NCBI RefSeq assembly: GCF_039537705.1
Contig: NZ_BAABBA010000012.1
Coordinates: forward strand, 1 to 64,000
DNA length: 64,000 bases
Direction of reading: 5' to 3'
DNA from: Georgenia daeguensis
GTDB lineage: Bacteria > Actinomycetota > Actinomycetes > Actinomycetales > Actinomycetaceae
The notes beneath the pieces were generated by a model. The model saw only the letters and a list, made by a program, of their open reading frames with translations. It was not told the DNA's origin and did no database searches. Both the position numbers and the translations under genes were made by a program. Shown piece after piece: positions 42,652 through 54,658 of the stretch (within the stretch, counting starts at the first letter, position 1; each line of letters begins with the position of its first letter).

Positions 42652-44163
42652 GTGCGCAGGGGCGTTGTGGGCGCCACCGGCTCGGCGTGGCACCCTTGGT
42701 CGGTGCCCAGCCCGACCACCTCTCGCCCCGACCGTCGTCTCGACCTGCAGCGCCGGGCGCTGGCCGCCCTGGCCGGCCTGCCCGCCTCGATCTTCGAGCT
42801 GGGGCGCAGCTTCGCCGCCGCCGGGCACGAGCTGGCGCTCGTCGGGGGCCCGGTGCGTGACGCGTTCCTCGAGGAGGTCTCCCACGACCTCGACTTCGCC
42901 ACCTCGGCGCGCCCCGAGGAGACCGAGCGCCTGCTGGCCGCGTGGGGCGACTCCTCGTGGGACATCGGCAAGGAGTACGGCACGATCGGCGCCCGCAAGG
43001 GAGACACCGTCGTCGAGGTGACGACGTACCGCACGGAGGCGTACGAGGTCGGCTCCCGCAAGCCGGTCGTCGAATACGGCGACACCCTCGAGGGAGACCT
43101 CTCGCGCCGGGACTTCACCGTCAACGCGATGGCGGTCCGGCTGCCGGAGCTCACCTTCGTCGACCCGCACGACGGCCTCGGCGACCTCGCCAGGCACGTC
43201 CTGCGCACCCCGGTGAGCGCCACCCAGTCCTTCGACGACGACCCGCTGCGCATCATGCGGGCCGCCCGCTTCACCGCCCAGCTGGGCTTCGACGTCGACC
43301 CCGAGGTCATGGCCGCGATGTCCGCCATGGCGGACCGGCTGGAGATCGTCTCCGCGGAGCGGGTGCGCGCCGAGCTCGAGCGGCTGATGATCTCGCGGTA
43401 TCCCCGCCGCGGCCTGGAGATCATGGTCTACACCGGGGTCGCCGACGTGGTCCTGCCCGAGCTCGCGGAGCTGCAGCAGACCGTCGACGAGCACAAGCGC
43501 CACAAGGACGTCTACGAGCACACGCTGACCGTGCTCGACCAGGCCATCGCCCTGGAGACCGGGCCCGACGGGCCGGTCCCCGCGCCGGATCTCGTGCTGC
43601 GGCTGGCGGCGGTGATGCACGACGTCGGGAAGCCGGCCACGCGCCGGTTCGAGCCGGGCGGCGGGGTCAGCTTCCACCACCACGAGCTCGTGGGCGCCAA
43701 GCTCACCGCGCGGCGGCTCAAGGCGCTGCGGTTCGACAAGCAGACGATCAAGGACGTCAGCCGCCTCGTCGAGCTGCACCTGCGCTTCCACGGCTACGGC
43801 GACGGCGCGTGGACCGACTCGGCGGTACGCCGCTACGTCACCGACGCCGGCCCGCTGCTCGAGCGTCTGCACCGGCTCACCCGGGCGGACAGCACCACGC
43901 GCAACCAGCGCAAGGCCATGCGGCTCTCCGCCGCCTACGACGACCTCGAGGAGCGCATCGCCCAGCTTCGCGAGCAGGAGGAGCTCAAGGCCATCCGGCC
44001 CGACCTCGACGGCAAGCAGATCATGGAGGCCCTCGACGTCCCGGCCGGGCCGGTGGTCGGGCAGGCGTACAAGTTCCTCCTCGACCTGCGCATGGAGCGC
44101 GGGCCGGTCGGCGAGGACGCCGCGCGCGAGGCGCTGCTGGCCTGGTGGGCCGCGCGGAAGTGA
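42652..44163 (+). CDS. pcnA: CCA tRNA nucleotidyltransferase
   Basis: Adds or repairs the 3' CCA of tRNAs, needed here because neither tRNA in the window encodes CCA. A class II nucleotidyltransferase fold: LVGGPVRDAFL, HDLDFAT (metal Asp pair), RRDFTVNAMA, DPLRIMRAARF. An HD domain (MHDVGKPATRRF, FHHHELVGA) follows, as in the actinobacterial form of the family. From GTG 42652 the protein has 503 residues; GTG at 42703 would give 486 and begins nearer the conserved region. I prefer 42652 because of the -10 element placed for a leaderless start. It is divergent from the NUDIX-DUF6049-murJ operon, as in mycobacteria. Confidence 0.94.
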   Translation: MRRGVVGATGSAWHPWSVPSPTTSRPDRRLDLQRRALAALAGLPASIFELGRSFAAAGHELALVGGPVRDAFLEEVSHDLDFATSARPEETERLLAAWGDSSWDIGKEYGTIGARKGDTVVEVTTYRTEAYEVGSRKPVVEYGDTLEGDLSRRDFTVNAMAVRLPELTFVDPHDGLGDLARHVLRTPVSATQSFDDDPLRIMRAARFTAQLGFDVDPEVMAAMSAMADRLEIVSAERVRAELERLMISRYPRRGLEIMVYTGVADVVLPELAELQQTVDEHKRHKDVYEHTLTVLDQAIALETGPDGPVPAPDLVLRLAAVMHDVGKPATRRFEPGGGVSFHHHELVGAKLTARRLKALRFDKQTIKDVSRLVELHLRFHGYGDGAWTDSAVRRYVTDAGPLLERLHRLTRADSTTRNQRKAMRLSAAYDDLEERIAQLREQEELKAIRPDLDGKQIMEALDVPAGPVVGQAYKFLLDLRMERGPVGEDAAREALLAWWAARK

Positions 44164-44198
44164 CGCTGGCGGCGGTACCCGCCTGACGCCCTAACGGG

Positions 44199-45512
44199 TC
44201 AGCTGCGCTCGGAGGTCAGCACCGGCAGGGGCGTGTCGTCCACGCGCTTCACGCCCACCCGGTACGCCAGCGTCACGATCACGTAGACGACCGTGAGGGC
44301 CACGAAGACCCCGCGCGACCACCCGGTGTCCGGAAGCGCCACCGCCGCCAGCGCCGCGGCACCGACGAACGCGGCGTTGTAGAGGGTGTCGTAGAGCGAG
44401 AACGCGCGGCCGCGGTAGGTGTCGTCCGTGTCGCGCTGGACGATCGTGTCGACGGCGATCTTCGCCCCCTGGACCCCGAGCCCCATGAGCACGGCCGCGG
44501 CGGCGATCACCCAGAAGTCCGGCGTCGTCGCCAGGAGCGCCTGGCTCAGCCCCGCGACGGCGAGACACACGACGATCCAGGCCGAGGGCCGCACGCGCTC
44601 GTGCGCGAGCGGGGTCAGGAGGATCCCCAGCCCGTTGCCCGCGAAGGAGATCCCGGTGAGGGTGCCGAACATCTTCAGGCCGGCCGCGGCGTCGGCCGGG
44701 TCCGACAGCAGGTTGCGGGAGATGAGGAGCAGCGCGATGAAGTTCAGGCCGTAGAGGAACCGGTGCGCCGCCATGACGCCGAGCGCCATGCCCGGGGTGC
44801 GGCGCGCGACGAGGTACCGGGCGCCGTCGACCATGTCCCGCACGGTGGCGCGCACGTCCGCCCAGAGCTGGTCGGCCGGGGCGGGTGAGGTGGGGCCAAG
44901 CTGGTCGGGGCCGAGGCGCAGCGCGAGGGCGGACGCGGCACCGAACAGCACGCCGGCGAGCGCGAGGACGACGCCGTCCTTGACCGGCCCGGCCGGCACC
45001 AGCAGACCCAGCACGAACCCGATGCCCGCCCCGACGACGGCGGAGACCGCGCCGAGGGTGGGGGTGATCGCGTTGGCCATCAGCAGGTGCTCGCGCGGGA
45101 CCACGCGGGGCAGGCCCGCCGAGAGGGCGGCGAGCAGGAACCGGTTGATGCCCAGCGTGACCAGGGCGAGGACGTAGACGGGCAGCCCCACCCCGACCGT
45201 CGCCATGAGGACGGCCAGGACCAAGGCGAGCACCACACGGACCGCGTTGCCGTAGAGGAGGACCTGCCGGCGGCGCCAGCGGTCCAGCAGCGGCCCCGCG
45301 AAGGGGCCGACCACGGTGAACGGGAGCAGCAGGACGGCGAAGGCGGCCGCGACCGAGCCGGCCGTGGCCATGTTCGTGGGGTTGAAGAAGAACAGCGTCG
45401 CCAGGCCGATCTGGAACGCGCCGTCGCCGCACTGGGAGACCAGCCGGACGGTGAAGAGCCTGCGGAAGCCGTCGTTGACCGCGACGGTGCGCAGGTCGGA
45501 CAGGACGCTCAT
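44199..45512 (-). CDS. Major facilitator superfamily transporter
   Basis: 437 residues with about twelve hydrophobic helices. The MFS signature between helices 2 and 3 is GPFAGPLLDRWRRRQVLL, with GINRFLLAALSAGLPRVV and FAGNGLGILLTPLA further on. It resembles MFS_3-type exporters (macrolide/enterobactin-exporter-like). The substrate is unknown. It is convergent with pcnA and divergent from the P-type ATPase gene, with 158 bp between the latter starts. Start ATG at 45512. Confidence 0.9.
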   Translation of the reverse strand: MSVLSDLRTVAVNDGFRRLFTVRLVSQCGDGAFQIGLATLFFFNPTNMATAGSVAAAFAVLLLPFTVVGPFAGPLLDRWRRRQVLLYGNAVRVVLALVLAVLMATVGVGLPVYVLALVTLGINRFLLAALSAGLPRVVPREHLLMANAITPTLGAVSAVVGAGIGFVLGLLVPAGPVKDGVVLALAGVLFGAASALALRLGPDQLGPTSPAPADQLWADVRATVRDMVDGARYLVARRTPGMALGVMAAHRFLYGLNFIALLLISRNLLSDPADAAAGLKMFGTLTGISFAGNGLGILLTPLAHERVRPSAWIVVCLAVAGLSQALLATTPDFWVIAAAAVLMGLGVQGAKIAVDTIVQRDTDDTYRGRAFSLYDTLYNAAFVGAAALAAVALPDTGWSRGVFVALTVVYVIVTLAYRVGVKRVDDTPLPVLTSERS

Positions 45513-45670
45513 CGTTCGCCGGGCGGTCGGGTGTCAGGTGTCGGCACCGTCGAAGGCTAGCCGCCGCCGAGCTGCGCGCGAAAAGCCGCTGCCGGGGGTG
45601 CGACATCTCACCGTGACACCGAGACCGTGGGCCTATGGAAAGTCCGGGGCGGGTGCGAGACGATAGATAG

Positions 45671-48580
<2,910 letters not shown>

Positions 48581-48653
48581 AGGCGGCTGTCCGCGGCCGC
48601 CCCGCCCCGCCCCGTCGATCTGCCCCGCCGCGACGACGGGCGCGCCGCGACAC

Positions 48654-48694
48654 CGGTGAGGATTCGACGCTTCTGAGGCATCGAATCCTCACCG
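48654..48694. repeat. Dispersed palindrome family, copy 1
   Basis: Arms GGTGAGGATTCGACGC / GCATCGAATCCTCACC (15 of 16 paired, plus one outer C-G pair) around TTCTGAG, 75 bp after the ATPase gene. The same core is found at 49798 and 54659. Copy 1 may also work as a terminator. Confidence 0.88.
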
Positions 48695-48774
48695 TTCAGC
48701 ACGGCGACCGCCGCCACGCCACTCACGGTCGCTCGCCGTCGTCCGTCTGCGGCTGACACGTTTCGTCCACAGGC

Positions 48775-48783
48775 TTATCCACA
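48775..48783 (+). promoter_or_regulatory. Perfect E. coli-type DnaA box
   Basis: TTATCCACA, with CGTCCACA seven bases upstream, 52 bp before the start of the DUF559-like gene. Confidence 0.5.
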
Positions 48784-48834
48784 TCCGGGGACGCGTCGGC
48801 CGCGTCCCGCCCGGACGACCTGCACGGTTCTGTC

Positions 48835-49770
48835 ATGACGACGAGGGCTGCAGAGAGATACGCAGGCGCACGGGACGACGTCGTGTCGCGCCGGCAGCTG
48901 ATCGAGCTCGGGATACCGCCGGGCTACCTGGCCGACCAGGTCCGTCGTCGACTCTGGCAGAGCCCGTACCCCGGCGTCGCCGTCATCCACGCCGGCCCCC
49001 TGCCGTGGCCGACCCGAGCCAGGGCCGCCCTGGTCTATTGCGGCCGGGGCGCGGCACTGAGCCACTCCGCGGCCGCGTTCCGCTGGGGACTCACGAAGAA
49101 GCCACCTCGTCAGATCGACGTCAGCGTGCCGTGGGAGCGGCGGGTCGCCGGCCAACGGGATCTGCGCATCCACCTGCGCCGAACCATGCCTGACAGCTAC
49201 GGCGTGCTGCCGACGGTCCACCCGCCCGAGACCGTCGTCGACCTCTGGGGCGAGCTCGCCGACGCGGACGCCGCGATCACCCTGCTGTGTGACGCGGCTC
49301 GGGCACGCATCAGCCTCGACGACGTCGCAGCCGCGGCCGCCGGACGGGCTCGGCTGCCGCGCCGGAAGTTACTCGGCGAGCTCCTCGAGGAGGTGCGCGA
49401 AGGGGTGGAGTCCGCCCTCGAGCGGCGCTATCGCGTCGACGTCGAGCGCCGCCACGGCCTTCCCGCCAGCAAGCTCCAGGTCCGCGACCACGTCGGTGGC
49501 CGATGGATCCGGGCCGACGTCGTGTACCCGAGACACCGGCTCCGGGTCGAGCTGGACGGGACGCTGGCTCATCCAGGCGGCCGCACCGCCGCAGACACCT
49601 GGCGGGACAACGCCGTCCTCATCGAGCGCGACGAGCGCACCCTTCGTTACCGGTGGACGCACGTGGCGGCGACTCCCTGCCGAACGGCGTCCCAGGTCGC
49701 AGCAGCCCTGCGCCGGGGAGGCTGGCGTGGCACGGCACGCGCGTGCCGACCTGGCTGCCCGGCCGGGTGA
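48835..49770 (+). CDS. DUF559/Vsr-like nuclease-fold protein with AbiEi-like N-terminus
   Basis: 311 residues. The N-terminal ~80 (SRRQLIELGIPPGYLADQVRRRLWQSPYPGVAVIH) look like the winged-helix antitoxin domain of AbiEi-type proteins, followed by a central helical part. The C-terminus has a restriction-endonuclease-like motif: Asp228 in RADVVYPRHRLRVELDG, with Glu239 and Asp241, as in DUF559/Vsr proteins. Actinobacterial genomes hold many such orphan proteins; most lack a toxin partner, and none is adjacent here. ATG at 48835. Whether it cuts DNA is unknown. Confidence 0.75.
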   Translation: MTTRAAERYAGARDDVVSRRQLIELGIPPGYLADQVRRRLWQSPYPGVAVIHAGPLPWPTRARAALVYCGRGAALSHSAAAFRWGLTKKPPRQIDVSVPWERRVAGQRDLRIHLRRTMPDSYGVLPTVHPPETVVDLWGELADADAAITLLCDAARARISLDDVAAAAAGRARLPRRKLLGELLEEVREGVESALERRYRVDVERRHGLPASKLQVRDHVGGRWIRADVVYPRHRLRVELDGTLAHPGGRTAADTWRDNAVLIERDERTLRYRWTHVAATPCRTASQVAAALRRGGWRGTARACRPGCPAG

Positions 49771-49797
49771 CCGGTGGACGCTGGCTCATGTCTGACA

Positions 49798-49836
49798 GGT
49801 GAGGAATCGACGCTCCTCAGGCATCGAATCCTCACC
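49798..49836. repeat. Dispersed palindrome family, copy 2
   Basis: GGTGAGGAATCGACGC / GCATCGAATCCTCACC (14 of 16 paired) around TCCTCAG, 28 bp after the DUF559-like gene. It shares the right arm exactly with copy 1. Confidence 0.88.
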
Positions 49837-49885
49837 ACTGGCGTCCACGGCCGGAGTTTCACAGAGCGGCACCACTGAACGCACC

Positions 49886-49915
49886 GGGCCCCGCCACCCG
49901 GAGGTGACGGGGCCC
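49886..49915 (-). terminator. Terminator of padR-ino1
   Basis: GGGCCCCGCCACC / GGTGACGGGGCCC (12 of 13 pairs) with a CGGA loop, 60 bp beyond the ino1 stop. Confidence 0.7.
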
Positions 49916-49975
49916 AGCACGAGAGCAGTGCCGGCGGCGGGCGGACCGGGGCCAGCCCGCCGCCGACCAGCAGCC

Positions 49976-51055
49976 TCAGCGCTCCATGTCACCCCGGATG
50001 AACGCCTCGACGCTCTCGCGAGCCAGGTCGTCCGGGCGCTGCTCCGGCGGGGACTTCATGAAGTAGCTCGCCGGGGACAGCAGGGGCCCGCCGATCCCAC
50101 GGTCGAGGGCGATCTTCGCGGCGCGCACGGCGTCGATGATGATGCCCGCGGAGTTCGGGGAGTCCCAGACCTCGAGCTTGTACTCCAGGTTCAGCGGCAC
50201 CTCGCCGAACGCGCGGCCCTCGAGGCGCACGTACGCCCACTTGCGGTCGTCGAGCCACTGCACGTAGTCGGAGGGCCCGATGTGCACGTTCTTCGCGCCG
50301 AGGTCGTGCTGCAGGTTGGAGGTCACGGCCTGCGTCTTGGAGATCTTCTTCGACTCGAGCCGGTCGCGCTCGAGCATGTTCTTGAAGTCCATGTTGCCGC
50401 CGACGTTGAGCTGGTACGTCCGGTCCAGCACCACGCCGCGGTCCTCGAAGAGCTTGGCGAGCACGCGGTGCGTGATCGTCGCGCCCACCTGGGACTTGAT
50501 GTCGTCACCGATGATCGGCACGCCGGCCTCGGTGAACTTGTCCGCCCACTCCTTGGTGCCGGCGATGAACACCGGGAGCGCGTTGACGAACGCCACGCCG
50601 GCGTCGATGGCGCACTGGGCGTAGAACTTGGCCGCGTCCTCCGACCCGACCGGCAGGTAGCAGACCATGACGTCCACGCGGGCCTCGCGCAGGGCGGCGA
50701 CGACGTCCACGGGCTCCGCCGTCGACTCCTCGATGGTCTCGCGGTAGTACTTGCCCAGGCCGTCGAGGGTGTGCCCGCGCTGGACCGGCACGCCGAGCGG
50801 CGGGACGTCGCAGATCTTGATGGTGTTGTTCTCGGAGGCGCTGATCGCCTCGGACAGGTCCTGGCCGACCTTCTTGCCGTCGACGTCGAACGCGGCCACG
50901 AACTCGAGGTCTCGCACGTGGTAGTCGCCGAACTTGACGTGCATCAGGCCGGGGACGGTGCTCTCGGGGTCGGCGTCGGCGTAGAAGTGCACGCCCTGGA
51001 CCAGCGAGGACGCGCAGTTCCCGACGCCGACGATCGCGACGCGGATAGCACTCAT
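49976..51055 (-). CDS. ino1: Inositol-3-phosphate synthase
   Basis: Converts glucose 6-phosphate to inositol 3-phosphate with NAD, the first step to phosphatidylinositol and mycothiol in actinobacteria. 359 residues: VAIVGVGNCASSLVQGV (Rossmann loop), VCYLPVGSEDAAKFYAQ, GDDIKSQVGATITHR, LNVGGNMDFKNMLERDRLESKKISKTQAV (catalytic Lys region), EVWDSPNSAGIIIDAVRAAKIA. ATG at 51055 with AAGGAGC upstream, overlapping the padR stop (ATGA). This is the mycobacterial ino1 (Rv0046c-type) arrangement. Confidence 0.96.
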   Translation of the reverse strand: MSAIRVAIVGVGNCASSLVQGVHFYADADPESTVPGLMHVKFGDYHVRDLEFVAAFDVDGKKVGQDLSEAISASENNTIKICDVPPLGVPVQRGHTLDGLGKYYRETIEESTAEPVDVVAALREARVDVMVCYLPVGSEDAAKFYAQCAIDAGVAFVNALPVFIAGTKEWADKFTEAGVPIIGDDIKSQVGATITHRVLAKLFEDRGVVLDRTYQLNVGGNMDFKNMLERDRLESKKISKTQAVTSNLQHDLGAKNVHIGPSDYVQWLDDRKWAYVRLEGRAFGEVPLNLEYKLEVWDSPNSAGIIIDAVRAAKIALDRGIGGPLLSPASYFMKSPPEQRPDDLARESVEAFIRGDMER

Positions 51056-51879
51056 GCTTGCTCCTTGGTTGGTGGTGGGACATCGATGAAGGCGCTCGCG
51101 CCGGCGGCGCTCCCGCCCCTCTTCCTGTGGAGGACGGCGGGGCTGCCGCCGGTCCGTGGGACGGCGGTCGTGCCGTCGGTCTTGTGGACGACGGCGGAGC
51201 TGCCGCCGGTCGTCGTGTCGCCGGCCGCGGTGCCCGGCTCGGAGGCCGCCGATGAGCCGTCGGACCGTGGGACGCTCGACGTGCGGCTCGGACCACCGTC
51301 CCGGTCGACGGGCAGCGAGCGGTAGTCCAGCGCACCGCGGGTGCCGCGCTCGGTGTCGATCACGCGCTCGAGCCACTGGACCTCACGCTCGACCTGCTCG
51401 AGCCCGTGGCGCGCCAGCTCGGCGGTGTAGGCGTCCATCCGGCGCGAGGTGCGCCCGAAGGTCTGGCGGAGGTTCTCCTGCCGCTCGACCATCCTCGCGC
51501 GCCGGCCCTCCAGGATGCGCAGCCGGGTGGTCGCGTCGGTGCTGCCGAAGAGGGTGAAGCGGACGTCGAAGGCGTCGTCGTCCCAGGCGGCCGGCTCGGC
51601 GACGGCGAGAGACTTCTCGAGGTGCTCGCGGCCGGCGTCGGTCAGCTCGTAGACGATGCGGCCCCGCCGTCCGCCGAGCGGCGCCGAGGTGGGCTCGGCG
51701 GCGGTGATGAGCCCTCGTTCGGTGAGCGAGCGCAGGGCGGGGTAGAGCGAGCCGTAGGAGAGCGTGCGGAACGCACCGAGGGTGGCGTTGAGGTGCTTGC
51801 GCAGCTCGTAGCCGTGCATCGGGGCCTCGCTGAGCCGGCCAAGGATGGCCAGCTCCAGCACCCGCGTCCGTGCGCTCAC
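51052..51879 (-). CDS. PadR-family transcriptional regulator
   Basis: 275 residues. The PadR winged helix is at 1-85 (LELAILGRLSEAPMHGYELRKHL, FRTLSYGSLYPALRSLTERGLI, GRIVYELTDAGREHLEKSL). A coiled-coil C-terminal dimer region follows (RARMVERQENLRQTFGRTSRRMDAYTAELARHGLEQVEREVQWL). The last ~100 residues are Ser/Thr/Gly-rich with internal repeats, much longer than the usual ~180-residue family member. GTG at 51879. It is co-transcribed with ino1 and preceded by a palindrome that is a likely autoregulatory operator. Confidence 0.92.
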   Translation of the reverse strand: MSARTRVLELAILGRLSEAPMHGYELRKHLNATLGAFRTLSYGSLYPALRSLTERGLITAAEPTSAPLGGRRGRIVYELTDAGREHLEKSLAVAEPAAWDDDAFDVRFTLFGSTDATTRLRILEGRRARMVERQENLRQTFGRTSRRMDAYTAELARHGLEQVEREVQWLERVIDTERGTRGALDYRSLPVDRDGGPSRTSSVPRSDGSSAASEPGTAAGDTTTGGSSAVVHKTDGTTAVPRTGGSPAVLHRKRGGSAAGASAFIDVPPPTKEQA

Positions 51880-51932
51880 TGCTCTCCGTCCGTCGGCCGC
51901 TGCGGTGTCACCGGCGGCTGTGTAGCACCGCA

Positions 51933-51951
51933 ATATATCGCAACGATATAT
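51933..51951. promoter_or_regulatory. PadR operator candidate upstream of padR-ino1
   Basis: ATATATCG CAA CGATATAT: perfect 8-bp arms around CAA, unusually AT-rich for this genome, 54 bp before the padR start. The core ATATCG is repeated (ATATATCGC downstream). Position and symmetry fit binding by the PadR dimer over the promoter. Confidence 0.75.
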
Positions 51952-52061
51952 CGCGGGAGTCCATGACGACGTGAGTGTCGCCAGGGAGGTCAGCGGCGGT
52001 GCCGGGACCCGTGAAGAGCAGCGGCGCGCCCGCGCTCGAGCCGGCGCCGGGTGGTCGCTGT

Positions 52062-52124
52062 GCCGGGTGCCGGGTGCCGGGTGCCGGGTGGCGCTGTGAG
52101 ACGGGTGTCGCTGTGAGACGGGTG
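52062..52124. repeat. Heptamer and 17-bp repeats between padR and the PBP gene
   Basis: Four copies of GCCGGGT (52062-52089) are followed by two copies of CGCTGTGAGACGGGTG (52092-52107 and 52109-52124). The 460 bp gap 51880-52339 contains no other recognisable element than the PadR operator and a possible TATACA hexamer near 52191. Confidence 0.85.
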
Positions 52125-52339
52125 CCGCAGGTCGCGACACGGGCGCTGGGAGCCAGCGGCGCTGTGAGCCGCACCGCAGTGTGGCGCCCTATACAGACGC
52201 TTCGTGGCCCAAGGCCGCATACTTGTGGATTGATCTGCCCCGGCGGGCAGCTGGGCCGTGCATGCGCCCGGCCGGCCGGGGCGCACGGGACCGCACTCCA
52301 CGAAGGACCGGCGTGCGGCACGGTGAAAGGCTGAACCGC

Positions 52340-54625
52340 GTGGCACGTCAACCCTCTCGAACCCCGGGCCGACGCCCGGCGTCGCCCCGGCGCCCGGCGT
52401 CGAGGACGCAGAAGAAGCGCTTCCTCAACTACCCCCGGGCGGGCAAGGGGCCGGTCCAGCGCTGGCTGCCCAGCTGGCGCGTGGTGCTCGGAGCGTTCCT
52501 CACCCTGGTCGCGATCGGGGCGGGGATCTTCGCGTTCGCCTACGCCACCACCGAGGTCCCCGAGCCGGACGACTTCGCGCTGGCGCAGTCGACGACCGTC
52601 TACTACGCCGACGGCGAGACCCCGATGGGCCAGTTCTCCGAGGTGGACCGCCAGGTCGTCGCGCTCGACACCCTGCCCGAGCACGTCCCGGCCGCGGTCA
52701 TCGCCTCCGAGGACCGGCGGTTCTACGAGAACAACGGTGTCGACCCCAAGGGCCTCGTCCGTGCCCTGTGGAACAACGTGCGCGGGCTGCCCACCCAGGG
52801 TGGCTCCACGCTGACCCAGCAGTACGTCGAGCGGTACTACGTCGGCACCACGACGAGCTACTTCGGCAAGTTCAAGGAGACCATCCTCGCGCTGAAGATC
52901 GACCAGTCGCAGACCAAGAGCGAGATCCTCGAGAACTACCTCAACACCATCTACTTCGGCCGCGGCGCGTACGGCATCGAGAAGGCCGCCCAGGCGTACT
53001 TCGGCAAGCCGGCGGCCGAGCTGACGATCGCTGAGTCCGCGCTCATCGCCGGCATCATCCCGGCGCCGAGCGCCTGGGACCCGGCGGTCAGTCCCGACCA
53101 GGCCGAGGAGCGCTGGAACCGGGTCATGAACCTCATGGTCGAGGACGGCTGGATCACCGCCGAGGAGCGGGCGGCCGCCCAGTACCCCCAGACGGTCGAG
53201 CCGGCCACCGAGAACATCTACGGCGGGCCCAACGGCTACCTGCTGACGATGGTGCGCAACGAGCTGGTCAACAAGGCCGGCATGACCGAGGAGGAGATCG
53301 ACACCTCCGGCCTCGACATCGTCACCACGATCAGCCAGCGCAACCAGGAGGCCGCCGTCCAGGCGGTCGACAACCTCCCCGACGACCGCCCCGAGAACAA
53401 CCACGTGGCGCTGGTGTCGATCGACCCCGCCACGGGCGGCGTCGTCGCGCTGTACGGCGGTCCCGACTACGTCTCCCAGCCCCAGAACGACGCGACGCAG
53501 TCCGTGGCGCAGGGCGGGTCCACGTTCAAGCCGTTCACGCTGATCGCGGCGCTGGAGAACGGCAAGACGCTGGACGACACCTACCTCAGCTACGACGACA
53601 TGGAGATCGAGGGCTACGACGTTCCCGTCTCCAACTACGACAGCTACAACCGCGGCCGGATCGACATCGTCGAGGCGACGAAGGACTCGGTCAACACCGT
53701 CTACGCGCAGATGAACGTGGAGGTCGGGCCGGACAAGACGGTCGACGTCGCCACCCGCGCGGGCATCCCCGAGGACACCCCCGGCCTGGTGGCCACGCCG
53801 TCGAACGTGCTCGGCCCCGCCTCGCCGCACCCGATCGACACGGCGACGGCGTACGCGACCTTCGCCGCGCAGGGCGTGCGCCACGAGACTCACATCGTCT
53901 CGGAGGTGAAGGACTCCGACGGGAACACCGTCTTCACCGCGAACACCGAGGGCGAGCGGGTGTTCGACCAGCAGGTCATGGCGGACGCGACGTACGCGAT
54001 GAGCCAGGTCGTGGAGCGTGGCACCGCCGAGGCGGCCAGCGTCATCGGCCGCCCGGCGGCCGGGAAGACGGGGTCGTCGAACGCGTACCGCTCGGCGTGG
54101 TTCTCCGGCTACGTCCCGCAGCTGTCCACGACCGTTGCGATGTTCCAGACGGGTGAGGACGGTACCGAGGAGGTCCTCAGCGGCTTCGGCGGCATCAACA
54201 CGATCGCCGGCGGGACGTACCCCACCCAGATCTGGACCGACTACATGCTCGTGGCCACCGAGGGCATGGAGGTCCAGGAGTTCCCGGAGCGCTCCGAGCC
54301 GGAGCGGCCCACCTACGTCCCGGCGCCGGAGCCCGAGCCGACGACGCCGAGCCCCACGCCGTCGCCGACGCCCACGCCGACCCCCACCCCGACGCCGACG
54401 CCCACGCCGACGCCGACCCCGACGCCGACGCCGGCCCCGACGCCCACGCCGACGCCGGAGCCCGAGCCGACCCCGACCGAACCGGCCGACGAGCCGACGG
54501 GGCCGGGCGAGATCCTCCAGCCGCCCGCGGGCGGTGGCGAGAACGGGGCGGGTGCCGGTGCCGGTGACGGCTCCAACGACGCCGCCGGGCTCTGGTGGCA
54601 GGACTGGGCCGGCGCCAACAGCTGA
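52340..54625 (+). CDS. Class A penicillin-binding protein (transglycosylase/transpeptidase)
   Basis: Polymerises and cross-links peptidoglycan. 761 residues: basic head, membrane helix (48-69), then a family 51 transglycosylase with Glu124 in SEDRRFY and GGSTLTQQYVERYY. The transpeptidase has Ser394 (STFK), Ser450 (SVN) and Lys576 (KTGSS). The tail is a Thr/Pro-repeat (about residues 670-715) and a Gly/Ala-rich end. GTG at 52340 has GAAAGG nine bases upstream; a longer frame to 52181 lacks conservation. It corresponds to ponA1 of mycobacteria by position, between ino1/padR and rpsF. The Thr-Pro tail is encoded by a hexanucleotide-like repeat (about 54345-54480), which may vary in length. Confidence 0.94.
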   Translation: MARQPSRTPGRRPASPRRPASRTQKKRFLNYPRAGKGPVQRWLPSWRVVLGAFLTLVAIGAGIFAFAYATTEVPEPDDFALAQSTTVYYADGETPMGQFSEVDRQVVALDTLPEHVPAAVIASEDRRFYENNGVDPKGLVRALWNNVRGLPTQGGSTLTQQYVERYYVGTTTSYFGKFKETILALKIDQSQTKSEILENYLNTIYFGRGAYGIEKAAQAYFGKPAAELTIAESALIAGIIPAPSAWDPAVSPDQAEERWNRVMNLMVEDGWITAEERAAAQYPQTVEPATENIYGGPNGYLLTMVRNELVNKAGMTEEEIDTSGLDIVTTISQRNQEAAVQAVDNLPDDRPENNHVALVSIDPATGGVVALYGGPDYVSQPQNDATQSVAQGGSTFKPFTLIAALENGKTLDDTYLSYDDMEIEGYDVPVSNYDSYNRGRIDIVEATKDSVNTVYAQMNVEVGPDKTVDVATRAGIPEDTPGLVATPSNVLGPASPHPIDTATAYATFAAQGVRHETHIVSEVKDSDGNTVFTANTEGERVFDQQVMADATYAMSQVVERGTAEAASVIGRPAAGKTGSSNAYRSAWFSGYVPQLSTTVAMFQTGEDGTEEVLSGFGGINTIAGGTYPTQIWTDYMLVATEGMEVQEFPERSEPERPTYVPAPEPEPTTPSPTPSPTPTPTPTPTPTPTPTPTPTPTPAPTPTPTPEPEPTPTEPADEPTGPGEILQPPAGGGENGAGAGAGDGSNDAAGLWWQDWAGANS

Positions 54626-54658
54626 CCCGCCCGCCGGCAGCGAAACGCCACCACGACG

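Noticed and set aside
39778..43872. A single very large gene spanning DUF6049, NUDIX and part of pcnA
   Set aside because: The frame is open beyond the DUF6049 signal peptide only as a shadow of NUDIX and antisense pcnA; a signal peptide and an ATGA overlap mark the real start at 42111.
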